Positions 24,001-36,289 of a stretch of DNA of 64,000 nucleotides are shown here, piece by piece. The position numbers and the translations under genes are program-made. This DNA is from Cyclina sinensis (lineage: Eukaryota > Mollusca > Bivalvia > Venerida > Veneridae), in NCBI GenBank assembly GCA_012932295.1, contig JAAONU010000014.1, positions 21,656,011 through 21,720,010 of the forward strand, read 5' to 3'. How positions within the stretch are numbered: position 1 is the stretch's first letter; every line of letters begins with the position of its first letter. The notes below the pieces were generated by a model that was given only the letters and a program-made list of their open reading frames with translations, was not told where the DNA came from and ran no database searches.

Positions 24001-24585
24001 CAAGATATGTCAGTGACTTTAATCAGAATATTTTTATGTTCTGTGAATTTTTAAGAGAATTTTTTATACCTGTTGTGGGGAAAAAATGCTTAAAAGTTGC
24101 TAAGTATGTAAATAAACCAGACATATATATGACAACTTAACATTTTACTTGTAGGTAATTCCTGCTTACTTTTCAAGTAATTAGTGCATGACTGGGCCAG
24201 ATGCCAACATAATTGAATTACAATTGGTCAAATACTGTGCTAAGCACTTAAATTTTCTTAGATGTTATTTACTTTCATAAATTTAATAACAAAATACTAA
24301 ATAAAATAATAAAATGCTGTATTCATACCTTCTATCTCTTTGAACTGGAGTTAAAATCCAAAATTATGTCTTAGATCATTGTGATTTAAAATGCCATTTC
24401 AATATACTTGTGAATCTTCATTTTTGTTTCTTGGTAGTGTCACAACCTTTCAGCTTAAACAGGGGCATTAACTTGTACTTCTATGAAATTCTATCATTCT
24501 ATCTATTTAGTTTATTTATAACAGGTACTGTCTCTCATTTGACAGATGCGGTTTAGTTATTTTATGTTGTGTTTGATAGTGCAAG
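21076..24585. other. Intergenic, no gene seen
   Basis: AT-rich. Includes an A-rich low-complexity block near 22175-22235. No splice-supported frame was found on either strand. Confidence 0.4.
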
Positions 24586-24785
24586 TGATAAAGAAAGAAT
24601 CCCATTCAAGGGACACACCTGGCTCTTTAACATTCACAGTGTAAAGCAACAATACATAGTTTAATGTCTCATCTGAAAGACAACCAGAACCATTAATGGT
24701 GGGGTGAGGGGTCATATTTGTGACCCCTAGATTAGCAATCCAGGGCTTTACCACTGATCCACCTCTCTTGCAAGTATGCTTGCAT
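24586..24785 (-). mobile_element. tRNA-Ser-like SINE, copy 1
   Basis: On the minus strand the head reads like tRNA-Ser: an A box TGGATCAGTGG, an anticodon-arm-like CCTGG-ATTGCTAAT-CTAGG, and a diverged B box. The body contains GTTTAATGTCTCATCTG then AAAGACAA on the plus strand, shared with the copy at 52500-52695. Confidence 0.6.
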
Positions 24786-27208
24786 ACCTTCAAAATGGCC
24801 TCACCTTTCAAGAGTGTAGTAGAACTGTTATTGCAGGCATTTCAAATAAGACATACAAAAAGCAGAATTGTAACTTAAAAGTAGAAAATTGAGAGGAAGC
24901 ATATGAAATTAGTAGCAATATGATGATCCAGTAACATGTCTTACAGGTGTACTTATCTTATTTTGAAACAGACCTTGATTTTGTTTCCATTTTAGTATAA
25001 TTTGTGTATATAATTTACATTCCCTTTTTGCATTTTTTGGTCAATAATAATAATCATGTAAATTAAGCAATGCATTTGAATTACTTGGGCAGAACATCAG
25101 GAGTTACATGTATCTCATTTTACCCAAAGACCTAAATACCAGGACTTTGAATTACCTATTCTCTTAATAAGTATCAGTATTGAAAATACATATTTTTTAC
25201 TTTTATAGACAATTAAAGTAAAAAAAAAATGCAATACTTGAAAGTACTAATCAGAATAAGTAGAATTCTTCTAGTAAACCTTTATATCTGATAACCATTA
25301 ATTTTCATTTAACTTTATGACTTCAATTTAAAAGAGTAAATAAAAAGAATATATACTTGATTCAACTTGACTCAAAAGTACATCATAAATTACAAAAAAA
25401 TGACAATGCATGGACATCTTTAAAACTATTTACTGATTAACTTGATAAAACATTTAGATAAAGTAAAGAATGTCATTATTCACCCAATTAAAACATTTTT
25501 CAAAGATCAGGAGGCACTGGAGACTTCCTGTCTGACAGTTTTTACTTTGAATTAATGTACTTGATTGACATCTTTATTGTCCACACTTGATTCTTATCAT
25601 AATCAAAGACTTTTGAATTGAGCCAATTGCCACATTTGATCAAGTATGAAAAGAAAATATGTTTTAATTGTATAAATGAATCAGTTAAGATGCATGTCAC
25701 TTCCTGCAACAGCTTGGGGCATTTAGGTAAGTCAAGGGTGTCAAGATGTCAAAATATGTATAAATATAACAGCAGGACACACATTAGCATTGATGAAATG
25801 TCACTGGCAAGAGAAAGAGTAAGTACTTCAGATTATGTTTTTAAACAGTATGTATGTTTTACAGAAACTGACTTAAATCAAACAGACGTACCGTTTAGTG
25901 TATTTTTACTCAATATTTTGCAAAGTTCTTAGGATGGATAAGTCTATAAAGAAATTATAGCAGTGAATATTTAAGTACATGAATATACGTGGACAACTAT
26001 AATTATGATTATTATAATTAAATGACTATTCAATGAACTTGTATCTTTTCTTTTTGGCTTGTTTTTTGTTGTTGTTGTTTCATCATTATTAACTGTTCAC
26101 CTGTTTAAGAAAAGAGACAACTGAATACCACAATCTTACTTAATATTGAGAGATCAACTTTGATGGAATGCATATGTGGACTTATTTTATAGTTGTATTT
26201 TCTGCGGACAATTATGTGTGCTGATGCAGTTCACAAATCCTTAGATCTCTAAGATGAAATTTATTGTTGGCGTTTCCTGGTATATACTATGTGCATGTTT
26301 ATTACTTATCACAAGCACTAGTGCATGCTGGGAAATGACTTCAATATAATAGAATCGACATCATTTACCCAACTATTATTCTGGGAACGAATATGGGGAT
26401 AAACTGCAAGAAGTACCCATGATTTACTGGTATCAGTTATGTGCTGGCTTGATGTATTGCAAGCACTAAATGATGCTGGTGCACAAAGGGTAGATAACGT
26501 CCTCAACTGGAAGAATAACGGGTCAAAAAATGTAGAAGAACGGATGGCTGTTACGACTACACTTCGTGGATACACGACTCCCCGACGTGAATGTAGATTT
26601 TATATACATTTCCGCTAGGTCACGAGACGGTGTTTAATCTAACACATCTACATCTACACATCTATACATCTTGTAGACAAAAAATTGTCTTTGGTTAAGA
26701 ATGAATGGTAAGTTATTTATTTCTATTGTATAATACATTTACCGTTGTTTATTAGGATAATTGGGAAGCCTTTCAATTTTTGTGGTTTCTCCCTTATATT
26801 TTCAAAACAAGAATGTCCTACTTTTTAACCTACAGTAGGCATTTAATTCTACCGCACAACTGCATAAGCATAGTTTGCATCTAAACATGTTCTAATTCAT
26901 AAAATCACATCCTTTGAGAAAAAGGACAAAAATACCTTTATAGAAGGAAGTTTATGTCTCACTGTATCATATTTCTAGTACGGAAGGCATTAAAACAACA
27001 ACAACAACTAAAGGTACCTAGTTTGCATTAATTTTATTTTCAAATACAGTAGGCATCCCAAGAGAGATGTATATGGCAGCTTAACTGTTCTGATTAAGAT
27101 ATCTTACACTGAATTTGTGTTTAATATGATTTTATTGAAACATGTTTCGCATAATTACCATATCATATTACCATATGTGGTTTATTATAAAAGTGATAAT
27201 GTTCTATA
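24786..27208. other. Intergenic, no confirmed gene; CpG-bearing segment near 26.5-26.7 kb
   Basis: Mostly AT-rich. At 26540-26720 there is a relatively CpG-rich segment with a TATATA-like box. It ends in AAGAATGAATG followed by a consensus donor, GTAAGTT (26708 on), on the plus strand. This could be a 5' leader exon of a plus-strand gene, but no partner exon is proven. A minus-strand open frame at 26318-26575 lacks an ATG and any domain. Confidence 0.3.
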
Positions 27209-28225
27209 ATCATCAGGGCCGGATCCAGAAATTTCTGACTGGGGGGGCTTGGGGGAAGGTACGGAAGGGGGTGACCCCTTCTGTAGGGGGGGTTTGGGGG
27301 GCCTCCCCCAAGAAAATTTTCTAAAAAGATGGAGTAAATGGCTCATTTTGGTGCATTTTAGGCATAAAAATATAATGAAATTTGTGTGAGAATTTAAAAG
27401 AAATATACTGGTATTCTTTGAAATGTTCAACTAAAGCAAAAAACATATGACAGGTTTTAACTTTTTTATTTTATATTTATAAAGTCCTCTGAAACAAATA
27501 ATTCATCAATAAATTAATTTTCATAACAAATAACATCGTCATCACATTACCCAATCTCGTCGCAGTGATCTCCCCTTCATTCTTTGGAAAGATCTCTGCA
27601 GACACGGGTTAACCTTAGCTGGATTTCAGCTATATAAACATGTATGAACTTTTTTTAAGAATTTATTTTTTTCTCAGTTTAGTTTAGTTACAATTAGAAT
27701 TGCATCGATTAAACATGCCTGTGTGTAATGAAATTTTAGAAAAATGTAACTTGAAAAAAAGTTTAAAATTTTGTTTATTTACTTTCGACCATCATCACGT
27801 GACATGACTGTCGGCAGTGGTAATGAGTTATTACGATTGGAGTTTGCACAATATCATCAGGCAACTGATCATGGCCAGCAGACGCTCATTTAACAACTTT
27901 ATCAAATACGTCAAGGTTACTAGACGCTTGAAAACTATACATCATGATCAGTCTGGAGAACTCTCTGATAATCCGTGCCGCCGAATATACGGTACATTGT
28001 GTAATATACACGGCTATAAAGTTGCGAACTCGTTATCAGTTGTTACGCAATATTGCATGACTATTGCAAATTGAAAGGTTGACTGTGTTTCTGTTACAAG
28101 CTGAAAAAGAGCTGAAAAAAATGTGTAAGAGTCTTTAAAAATGACCCCTTTAATTTTCTTACAAACGGGCCAGCTGGGGGGGCTTGGGCCCCATAAGCCC
28201 CCCCGGTAAATCCGGGCCTGATCAT
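27209..28225. mobile_element. MITE of 1007 bp with 5-bp duplication ATCAT
   Basis: The element spans 27214-28220. The left end CAGGGCCGGATC is matched at the right end by the inverse GATC-like TCCGGGCCTG, imperfectly. Both ends carry G- or C-rich runs (GGGGGGGCTTGGG). ATCAT flanks both sides (27209-27213, 28221-28225). The ends resemble hAT-like non-autonomous elements, but those usually make 8-bp duplications, so the superfamily is open. No transposase frame. Confidence 0.65.
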
Positions 28226-28252
28226 ACCTGTGGACAGTTACAGTGAATATAA

Positions 28253-28561
28253 GAAGACAGGCGCGTAGCTAGCCTATAAAGAATGTGGATTCAAAATAAT
28301 CTAGGGGGGTCAGGGGGCATGCCCCCCTGAAAATTTTGAAATAAATGGTGCAATTTGGTGCGTTTTGGGGCCTCCGGAGAGCTTTCTTGACCAACGAAAA
28401 TCCATTTATTTTAGCACTGACTTTAACTGGAAACTGATAATATATTTAATATATTGTCAGTTTATTTATTTTTCATTTTGTATTTATTAAAAATTTTTTT
28501 TTGTCAAAAAAATGTGGATTCAGCTGCGTACTCGCGTATAGGCAGCTACGCGCCTGGAAGA
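28253..28561. mobile_element. MITE of 299 bp with 5-bp duplication GAAGA
   Basis: The element spans 28258-28556. It starts CAGGCGCGTAGCT and ends with the exact inverse AGCTACGCGCCTG. GAAGA flanks both sides (28253-28257, 28557-28561). An internal palindrome, GGGGGCATGCCCCC, lies near 28314-28327. It sits 37 bp from the end of the larger element at 27214-28220 and has the same CAG...CTG ends and duplication size, so they probably share a transposase source. Confidence 0.75.
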
Positions 28562-29024
28562 GATACAACTGCATTATTGTCAGGGCTTCATTATTGAATG
28601 AAGAGGGGTAGATTGCTTTGCAAATGTCAGACAGGGGGCCTGCAATTAGAAAATTGTTCTGGTAAATATCTTAATAAGTACTGTATATAATTCCCTCAAA
28701 CAGTACTGTTTAGCACTCTTACAGTAAGTATTTGTTTATTATCGTGACATGTGTATATATATATATCAACAAGAGAACATACATACGAAATATGTAACAA
28801 AAGTTTACACCCGACCCAATGGGCCTATATGTCACCATAATTATTAAATTACAAAACATAGGCTGTTTTACAATTGTAGATAAAACAGATATGTGAGATA
28901 TAAATAAATGTGATAAATTGTGCATCAAACAATTGTACAATGAATATATAAATTTATCTAATAGGAAATGTTAACTTTATGTAAATGAGACAGACAAATT
29001 ACGTGTGAATATGGATAAGATAAA
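28562..29024. other. No gene seen; probably LINE 3' flank
   Basis: AT-rich, with a short (AT)n run near 28752-28765. It may include the 3' UTR of the adjacent minus-strand LINE; no tail was identified. Confidence 0.35.
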
Positions 29025-32000
29025 CTATGGGAATATAACTGTTTTCCTTTTTAGGTAAGCATTTACTAGGTATTCTGCAACTTGTTGTGGATAATTACTG
29101 ATTATATGTTTCAATTGTTCATCACTAGAAAGCGAAATAAAATGTGTTTCAGTTAGCTTTGTACCGAATACTGTATTTCTTAGATTACAATAGAGAGAGC
29201 AATTAAATAAAAAGTGTCTTTCATTCTCAATTTCCCCTAGGTCACATAACTGACACAGTCTCTGTTCAACTGGCATACTAGTGTATCGACCTGTTTCAAT
29301 TTTTAACACTAAAATGCTGCATCTGTACTGAGCTAGCACAGATCGTTCATTTTTCTGTAAGTTCATAAACAAATATGTCTCACATTTGAAATTGTTTTTG
29401 AAAATAATATATGTTCTTAACTTGGGTACTTTTTTAATGTCTGTTTTCCATATATTAGAGTAATGTTGTTCAGTTCTTGACTTTGCAAATTTCAGATCAA
29501 CCGTTATTTGATTGTCATAATAATGTGATAAGTTTAAATGAGACATTATATCTTTAAAGTCACTGCACCAGTTATTTCTGCCGTTATAATCCAAATTGAA
29601 CACCTTTTTAGCTATTGTATTGTCATCAAACGTAACCAGTCTGTTCCAGTAACGGATCATTGAAAGCCATCTTTGGTAGATACTCGGAAGCCACCCTGTG
29701 TCGCCAATCAAAGCTAATGTTGGGGCAAACCTGTGGACACCTGAGAAGTAACGCATTGCTCTGTTTTGCACGTTATCTATTGACTGGTAGTGTTTAACAC
29801 CCCACACAGACGAGCAGTAATCCAGAATGGGCACAACACAAGAATAATATAATTTCTCATCCGAAATCCTTAAGGTTGTGAATTTTTGATATAATCTTTC
29901 CTAAGGCGCGTCCTGCACCTTTAGACAGTGCATCACAATTATAAGCGAAATTATTTTTTTCATGAAAGATCACACCTAAATATTTGTATTTATCAACATT
30001 CTCTAAAACATTATTTCCAATTGTGAAAGTATGATCACTCTGCTGTGTACGGCCCTTTCTGAAGTGCATACACTTTGACTTGTCAGTGTTGATCAACACT
30101 CTCCAACGTTTACACCATGCATGTAGGATGTCCAGCATCCGTTGAAGGTCGGTCTCGGAATGTGCTATGAGAACGATGTCGTCTGCGTATAAAAGCAATG
30201 ATAATTTGACATCTCCTTAACTTATGCCAAGATTAAGGTCATTGATTTCCTGCACCAGATCATTCACGAAGATTGAAAAAATCGTCGGCGAAATGTTGTC
30301 CCCCTGACGGACCCCCGTTATGCACTCGAACCACTCAATCATTTATCCTCACGCTTGCTGTAGTTTGACTATAATACTATTGATCGAATTGTACATCTTG
30401 CCGTCAACATGATTCAACAGAAGTTTATAGAGCATCATATTTGATCAATAAAATTGAAGCACTTCCGGAGATTGATAAACGACGTGAACACTGTATCGTT
30501 GTTTCTTATAATACCATTCAATGTGAATATATGGTCCTCACAGTCATGATCTTATGGCATGAAATCCGTTTTGTTCGTCAGCTAATATGTTATTTTGTTC
30601 CAAATACGTTGATAGTCTTTTATTCATGAATGCGAAGTACAATTTACTTATACATAACAGAAGACTTATGCCTCTATAATTCATGGGTACACGATGATCG
30701 GACGTACTGTCTTTAAAGTATTAAAGTGGACTTCATCAAAATCTGTAATATCACCTTGATTGTATAAGTTCTTGAAGTCTCTTTTCCACCTATCAAAAAC
30801 TAAATTGTTTTCACGTGAAATGTTCCCATAATCATAAAAAATTTTGATCGGGATCATTTTGTTTTCTCTTGGGCCTAGTCGTTTAATCTTATACTAGAAT
30901 TCTTTTGGATTAGTTGACGTCATATCCTCTAACTCCACAGCCTTACATTGTCTATAATGTCATTCTGTTTGTTTCAAAACTCTGTCAAATATGTTATGGG
31001 ATAAAATATAATCTCTTCGTCACGCTACCTTAATTGTTCTAGTGGTGCATGGTTTCAAAAATAAATTTCTTTCTCGTTCATATCTAGCCACAAATTACTC
31101 AGTATGTCATTCCAATAAGGTTTCTTATGTCTTGATTTACCTGTTGTAGGTTTATATTTCGGGATATTTCTGTCCATTCTGCGAAAATAACGTCACATAA
31201 TTTACTGTATATGTTATCTATACTGCTTTGAATTTCTCTGCAACCTTCAGTTTGGGTGATCAAATCACGAATAGCCATTGCACATAATTCACTCTCCATA
31301 AAGTTAACTGGTATTTTATTCAGATTATAACGACGTGAAGTAAACACCTGACCACCGGGTGATTGTTCTTGATTCATTCGTCCACATCCATGCAGTATGA
31401 ATTCACTCAAAAGAATATAATGGTCAGGTATTCTTGATCTTTCACCAATTAGACAATGAAGATCAAATTTGTCAATAATAGACTGGACACTTATTACTTT
31501 GAATGATTTGCATAACGGTAAAACATCGTGTGGGACGCATATATAGTCTACAACTGCTCTACCTTTGCGCGACACTGACGTAAAATCATTAAACTTACTA
31601 TCGAATCTTCCATTCAATACACAGAATTTGGCTTCATTTAAAAATTCAAGAAATTCATGGCCGTGTTGGTTTATGCTTTTATCAAGTACCTCTCTGTTTG
31701 ATATAAAATCAAAATCCGGCGAGACGTCATTCAATGCACCAATTCTAGCGTTAAAATCTGCAGCGATATATATGCTATCACAATCACTATTTGTATAAAT
31801 CTGTGCCAGTAGATGTGCATAAAATCCTGATGCATCGTGCCCTCACGTTGAGTTTTCCGGCGACAGATAACAAGAGAATACCACAAACTCATATCCTGAC
31901 TGTCAGTTGATAAATTTAATTTCTAGTATTTCATCATATACTCTATCAACAACCGTAATATTAAAGTTTTCACATATTTCATTTTTCACTAATAATCTTA

Positions 32001-32235
32001 CACCGCCTGACGGTTTTGGAGCATTGCCATGAATTTCACGTTGATTAGATCCGTAGCACATGTAGCCCTCAACAATAATGACGTCATCTTGTGCAAGATG
32101 CGTTTCACAAATACAAAATATATCCACATTTAATGCTTGAATCACACTTTTACGTAAAACATGATTATCTGCTGTCCATCCGCAGACATTAAGATGTGCT
32201 ATCTTAATGTACTCATTAGGTCGGGATTCTTCCTA
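29025..32235 (-). pseudogene. LINE ORF2 remnant: endonuclease, reverse transcriptase, C-terminal zinc knuckle
   Basis: Read on the minus strand from 32235 downward. The AP-type endonuclease start is HLNVCGWTADNH and DIFCICETHL (about 32070-32210). Its C-terminal part is GRAVVDYICVP (about 31540). Reverse transcriptase motifs are GVRQGDNISPTIFSIFVNDL (about 30250-30310) and the catalytic YADD in LLYADDIVLI (about 30170-30200). The thumb region and a C-terminal CCHC-like knuckle, CQLCDLGEIENERHFLFNC, lie near 29210-29260. The frame is broken several times (stops near 30200, 31099 and 31903), so it is inactive. The architecture fits CR1/Jockey-type non-LTR elements. ORF1 lies just upstream at 32354-33718. 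Confidence 0.85.
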
Positions 32236-32532
32236 ACGCTTCTGGTTCTGTTCCTGTTGTTGTTGTTGCTGCTGTGGAGAACGTTGTTTAATTCGCCCAT
32301 TTGCGTCAACACGCAATGAACGACCATTTGGTAATTCCCTTAAGATTGCACGTTCATTGAGTTCGATGAGCCGCTCGGCATGGAATTTGCTGCTTCAGGT
32401 ATACAAGCTTGTACATATTAGAGTTTTTTAGGTTTCTTTTATTCCTGAGTACTGTTACTTTTTCTTTGATGTTTCTAAAGCTAATCTTTACGAATCCGGG
32501 CTTTTCATTCCATCTATTTGGAAGACGCACTG

Positions 32533-32678
32533 CTGCTGTGACCTTAACACTAGTCGAAACCGTTTCACCTAATGACCTCATTATGTCTTTTGCTTTCTGT
32601 ACAAGATTCTCGCCCTCCTGATATGGGATACCGCTAGCCGTGATCGTTAACTCAGGATCGTCTAGAGGATTACCATGG
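32533..32678. repeat. 146-bp direct duplication, left copy
   Basis: Identical to 32968-33113 (offset 435 bp) except for about three bases near its right end. Both copies come from the LINE ORF1 conserved block. The near-identity implies a recent event. Confidence 0.85.
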
Positions 32679-32699
32679 TAATGAAAGGATTACCATGAA

Positions 32700-32966
32700 A
32701 ATGACTGAGAGCGAAATATCACACGTCCGTTCACTACGGTGTATAACTGCTTATCATTTCATGTTCATGGCATCAAAAAAGTCCACATTGGCCCGTTTAA
32801 AAACTGGTATTAGTAGCTCATGAACTTGTGAATTCGGGAATTGTTTTTAAGACACCACATCACAGGGACCAGTTCTTCTGTAGCAGAACAGAACAGAACA
32901 GAACATCAGCCAGGTACACAATATATACTGAAACTAAAGATGATTGGTATTGTTGAGTAGATGACA
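32700..32966. repeat. Repeat A between the duplicated ORF1 blocks
   Basis: About 267 bp, starting AATGACTGAGAGCGAAATAT and ending GTTGAGTAGATGACA, with an (AGAAC)n run inside. A close copy, B, lies at 33856-34111, upstream of ORF1. The A sequence joins the right duplicate at CTGCTGTG, and B is followed by a similar CTGCTATG. Confidence 0.75.
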
Positions 32967-32967
32967 T

Positions 32968-33113
32968 CTGCTGTGACCTTAACACTAGTCGAAACCGTTT
33001 CACCTAATGACCTCATTATGTCTTTTGCTTTCTGTACAAGATTCTCGCCCTCCTGATATGGGATACCGCTAGCCGTGATCGTTAACTCACGATCTTCTAG
33101 AGGGTTACCATGG
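32968..33113. repeat. 146-bp direct duplication, right copy
   Basis: Right member of the duplicated ORF1 block; it is continuous with the upstream part of ORF1 and so is probably the original position. Confidence 0.85.
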
Positions 33114-33855
33114 CTCACTATGTGCCCCACTGGGCGATCATTGTTCAAGTCTATTGTACTATTATTTCCATTATGACCACTACTGATTGTCTCAAGAGAC
33201 TCAATACGTGTTTGCATTGACTGAACTGTGGTCATCATCCGATCGCTTCGAGCTGTTTGCATGCCAATATCTGTTGATAACTCAACACGAAGAGCTCGAA
33301 CTTTTCCATCAATATTTTCAAGCAAATCGGACCTCAATTTGTCAATTTTTGATTGCACCATTTTCTTTAACCCTTCTTGACTTTTCTTCATATCCGCCAT
33401 AGCCGTTAATAAAAGATCTAGTTTCTCAGAATCAGTACACATTTTCGTGCTTGTTTGCAAGCTACCCGACGCCATGTTGGATTGAGCATCAATTTCTTCA
33501 CAATGAACAGATGTATGTGATATCTCGAAAACGTTTTCACTAGAGCTTGAAATGTCAGCATCAAACAACACTGAATTAGTCTCTTTTAAAATATCACTTA
33601 CAGTTTTTGTCTCCACTTGATCATCAGAAGGTCCTCGTGTTCGATGATAGTTGTTCAAAATAGATATCTCACTTTCGCTACCGCTACTGTCTTTATCACC
33701 TCTTTTCCTTCTAACCATTGTCTTAAATATTATCCATTATATTCATCTTTCTTGAACAGGCATCCAAATTATCGTAGTCCATCACTTCTACTTATAATAT
33801 TCAAATATATATCCAAATATATATCCAAATAAATACATATCCAGAATATTCGCAC

Positions 33856-34111
33856 AATGACTGAGAGCGAAATATCACACGTCCGTTCACTACGGTGTAT
33901 AACGGCTTATCATTTCATGGCATCAAAAAAGTCCACATGGGCCCATTTAAAAACTGGTATTTGATTAGTAGCTCATGAACTTGTGAATTCAGGAATTGTT
34001 TTTAAGACACCACATCACAGGGACCAGTTCTTCTGTAACAGAACAGAACATCACCCAGGTACACAATATATACTGAAACTAAGGATGATTGGTATTGTTG
34101 AGTAGATGACA
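33856..34111. repeat. Repeat B, possible LINE 5' UTR
   Basis: Close copy of repeat A (32700-32966). It begins 138 bp before the ORF1 start (minus strand), the place expected for a LINE 5' UTR. That role is inference. Confidence 0.6.
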
Positions 34112-34761
34112 CCTGCTATGTGGGAATTATTCAAATATATCAAATAATCAGAACTATTGTTATGTATATAAATTATGATGTTCAATATTACATATGGAAA
34201 GATATTGATAATGCAAGGAAGCACTTGAATTGAGAACACTGAAGCATTAAATCATAGTGGTAAGAAATGAAACAGGCTACATCGGTCTTAATATATAACT
34301 ATTTAATATGAAAAAAAATGAATATGTAATATTAGGCAGAACACTGAAGTGTATGCCCACCCTTTCTATGTGTGTTATTTTATACGTGTGTTTAACTATA
34401 TGAACTGAAGAAATATTGAAGAATGGATTCTTAATATTTTAGGAAAGAAAGGTTGATTATAATGAGTCAAGATCTTGGGAATTTTGATGGATGTAAGAGG
34501 GATGTCAGTGTCATTCTGATAGCTCTTGTTCTATATTGCTTTAACATCAATCGTCAAGTATTTTTTGAGACAGTTTTTGTAAATTGTGTCTGTACAATAT
34601 TGTCCAGGAGATTAAAAAAATAGTTTTTTTGTTCTTTGGTATAATGAGATTTGTAGCAATGACCTTCATTACATAAAAAAAATGAAAGGATAAAAAGGTA
34701 TACTTTCCCAAGTAAATTGACTTTGTTAGAAAAAGAAAGTAGTTTACGTACAACTAAGCTA
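34112..34761. other. No gene seen
   Basis: AT-rich spacer between the LINE region and the 53-bp array. Confidence 0.4.
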
Positions 34762-36126
34762 GATGGATTCTCTAAACTTGACTATGAGACGGGATAGTCT
34801 GGTTGTCAAAGATGGATTCTCTAACCTTGACTATGAAATAGGATAGTCTGATTGGTTGTCAAAGATGGATTCTCTGAACTGGACTATGAGACAGAACAGT
34901 CTGATTGGTTGTCAAAGATGGATTCTCTAAACTTAACTATGAGACAAGATAGTCTGATTGGTTGTCAAAGATGGATTCTCTTAACTGGACTATGAGACAG
35001 GATAGTCTGATTGGTTGTCAAAGATGGATTCTCTGAACTGGACTATGAGACAGGATAGTCTGATTGGTTGTCAAAGTGGATTCTCTAAACTTGACTATGA
35101 GACAGGATAGTCTGATTGGTTGTCAAAAATGGATCCTCTAAACTTTACTATGAGACAGGATAGTCTGATTGGTTGTCAAAGATGGATTCTCTAAACTGGA
35201 CTATGAGACAGGATAGTCTGAATGGTTGTCAAAGATGGATTCTCTAAACTTGACTATGAGACAGAATAGTCTGATTGGTTGTCAAAGATGGATTCTCTAA
35301 ACTTGACTATGAGAAAGGATAGTCTGATCAAAGATGGATTCTTTAAATTTGACTATGAGACAGGATAATCTGAAAGGTTGTCAAAGTTGGATTCTCTTAA
35401 CTTGACTATAAGACAGGATAGTCTGATTGGTTGTCAAAGTTGGATTACCTAAACTTGACTATGAGACAGGATAGTCTGATTGGTTGTCAAAGTTGGATTC
35501 TCTTAACTTGACTATGAGACAGGATAGTCTGATTGGTTGTCAAAGATGGATTCTCTAAACTTGACTATGAGGCATGATAGTCTGAATGGTTTTCAAAGTT
35601 GGATTCTCTAAACTTGACTATGAGACAGGATAGTCTGATCAGTTGTCAAAGTTGGTTTCTCTAAACTTTTCTTTGAAACAGGATAGTCTGATTGGTTGTC
35701 AAAGATGGATTCTCTAAACTTGACTATGAGACAGGATAGTCTGAATGGTTGTCAAAAATGGATTCTCTAAACTTGACTTTGAAACAGGATAGTCTGATTG
35801 GTTGTCAAAGTTGGATTCTCTAAACTTGACTGTGAGACAGGATAGTCTGATAAGTTGTCAAAGATGGATTCTCTTAACTTGACTATGAGACTTGATAGTC
35901 TGATCAGTTGTCAAAGTTGGATTCTCTAAACTTGACGATGAGACAGGATAGTCTGAATGGTTGTCAAAGTTGGATTCTCTAAACTTGACTATGAGACAGG
36001 ATAGTCTGAATGGTTGTCAAAAATGGATTCTCTAAACTTGACTTTGAAACAGGATAGTCTGATTGGTTGTCAAAGATGGATTCTCTAAACTTGACTGTGA
36101 GACAGGATAGTCTGATTGGTTGTCAT
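34762..36126. repeat. 53-bp minisatellite, about 26 copies, hairpin in each unit
   Basis: The unit begins GATGGATTCTCTAAACTT, continues GACTATGAGACAGGATAGTC and ends TGATTGGTTGTCAAA. The middle part has inverted arms GACTAT/ATAGTC around an 8-base loop. TTGAC and GTCAA form a wider inverted pair around it. Most units carry ATTGG, an inverted CCAAT box; some have GAATGG instead. Units vary by substitution and a few short deletions. There are no unique spacers, so this is not CRISPR-like. Confidence 0.95.
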
Positions 36127-36289
36127 AGAGTTGTTTAAATGAACGTGGCTGGTACTAGTTATTTAACTAAACATGATTTCATTTATAAACTTGACGTTTT
36201 TTGAAAAAAAAAATTGAGTTATTGTCATAGTCATGGTGTCTTTGCCGTTGCCATTCCTGTCAGAAAACTTTGATACATTGATCATTTTT

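Larger units (their letters stand above)
32354..33718 (-). pseudogene. LINE ORF1 remnant, interrupted by an insertion-duplication
   Basis: The minus-strand frame from ATG at 33718 starts MVRRKRGDKDSSGSESEIS. A Lys/Glu-rich coiled-coil-like region follows (KMVQSKIDKLRSDLLENIDG), then a conserved block (DRELTITASGIPYQEGENL). The frame breaks near 32967, where a 267-bp foreign segment intervenes. It resumes at 32678 with a repeated copy of the last 146 bp and continues VRLPNRWNEKPGFVKISFRN. LINE ORF1 proteins are nucleic-acid-binding chaperones. The two parts together look like one ORF1 split by rearrangement. Confidence 0.7.

Noticed and set aside
26318..26575. 85-codon minus-strand frame
   Set aside because: It begins with GTG, has no ATG start and no domain that I recognise. 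The region is instead mentioned for its plus-strand donor.
34762..36126. CRISPR-like array
   Set aside because: The units are contiguous and have no unique spacers; the context is eukaryotic. It is a minisatellite.
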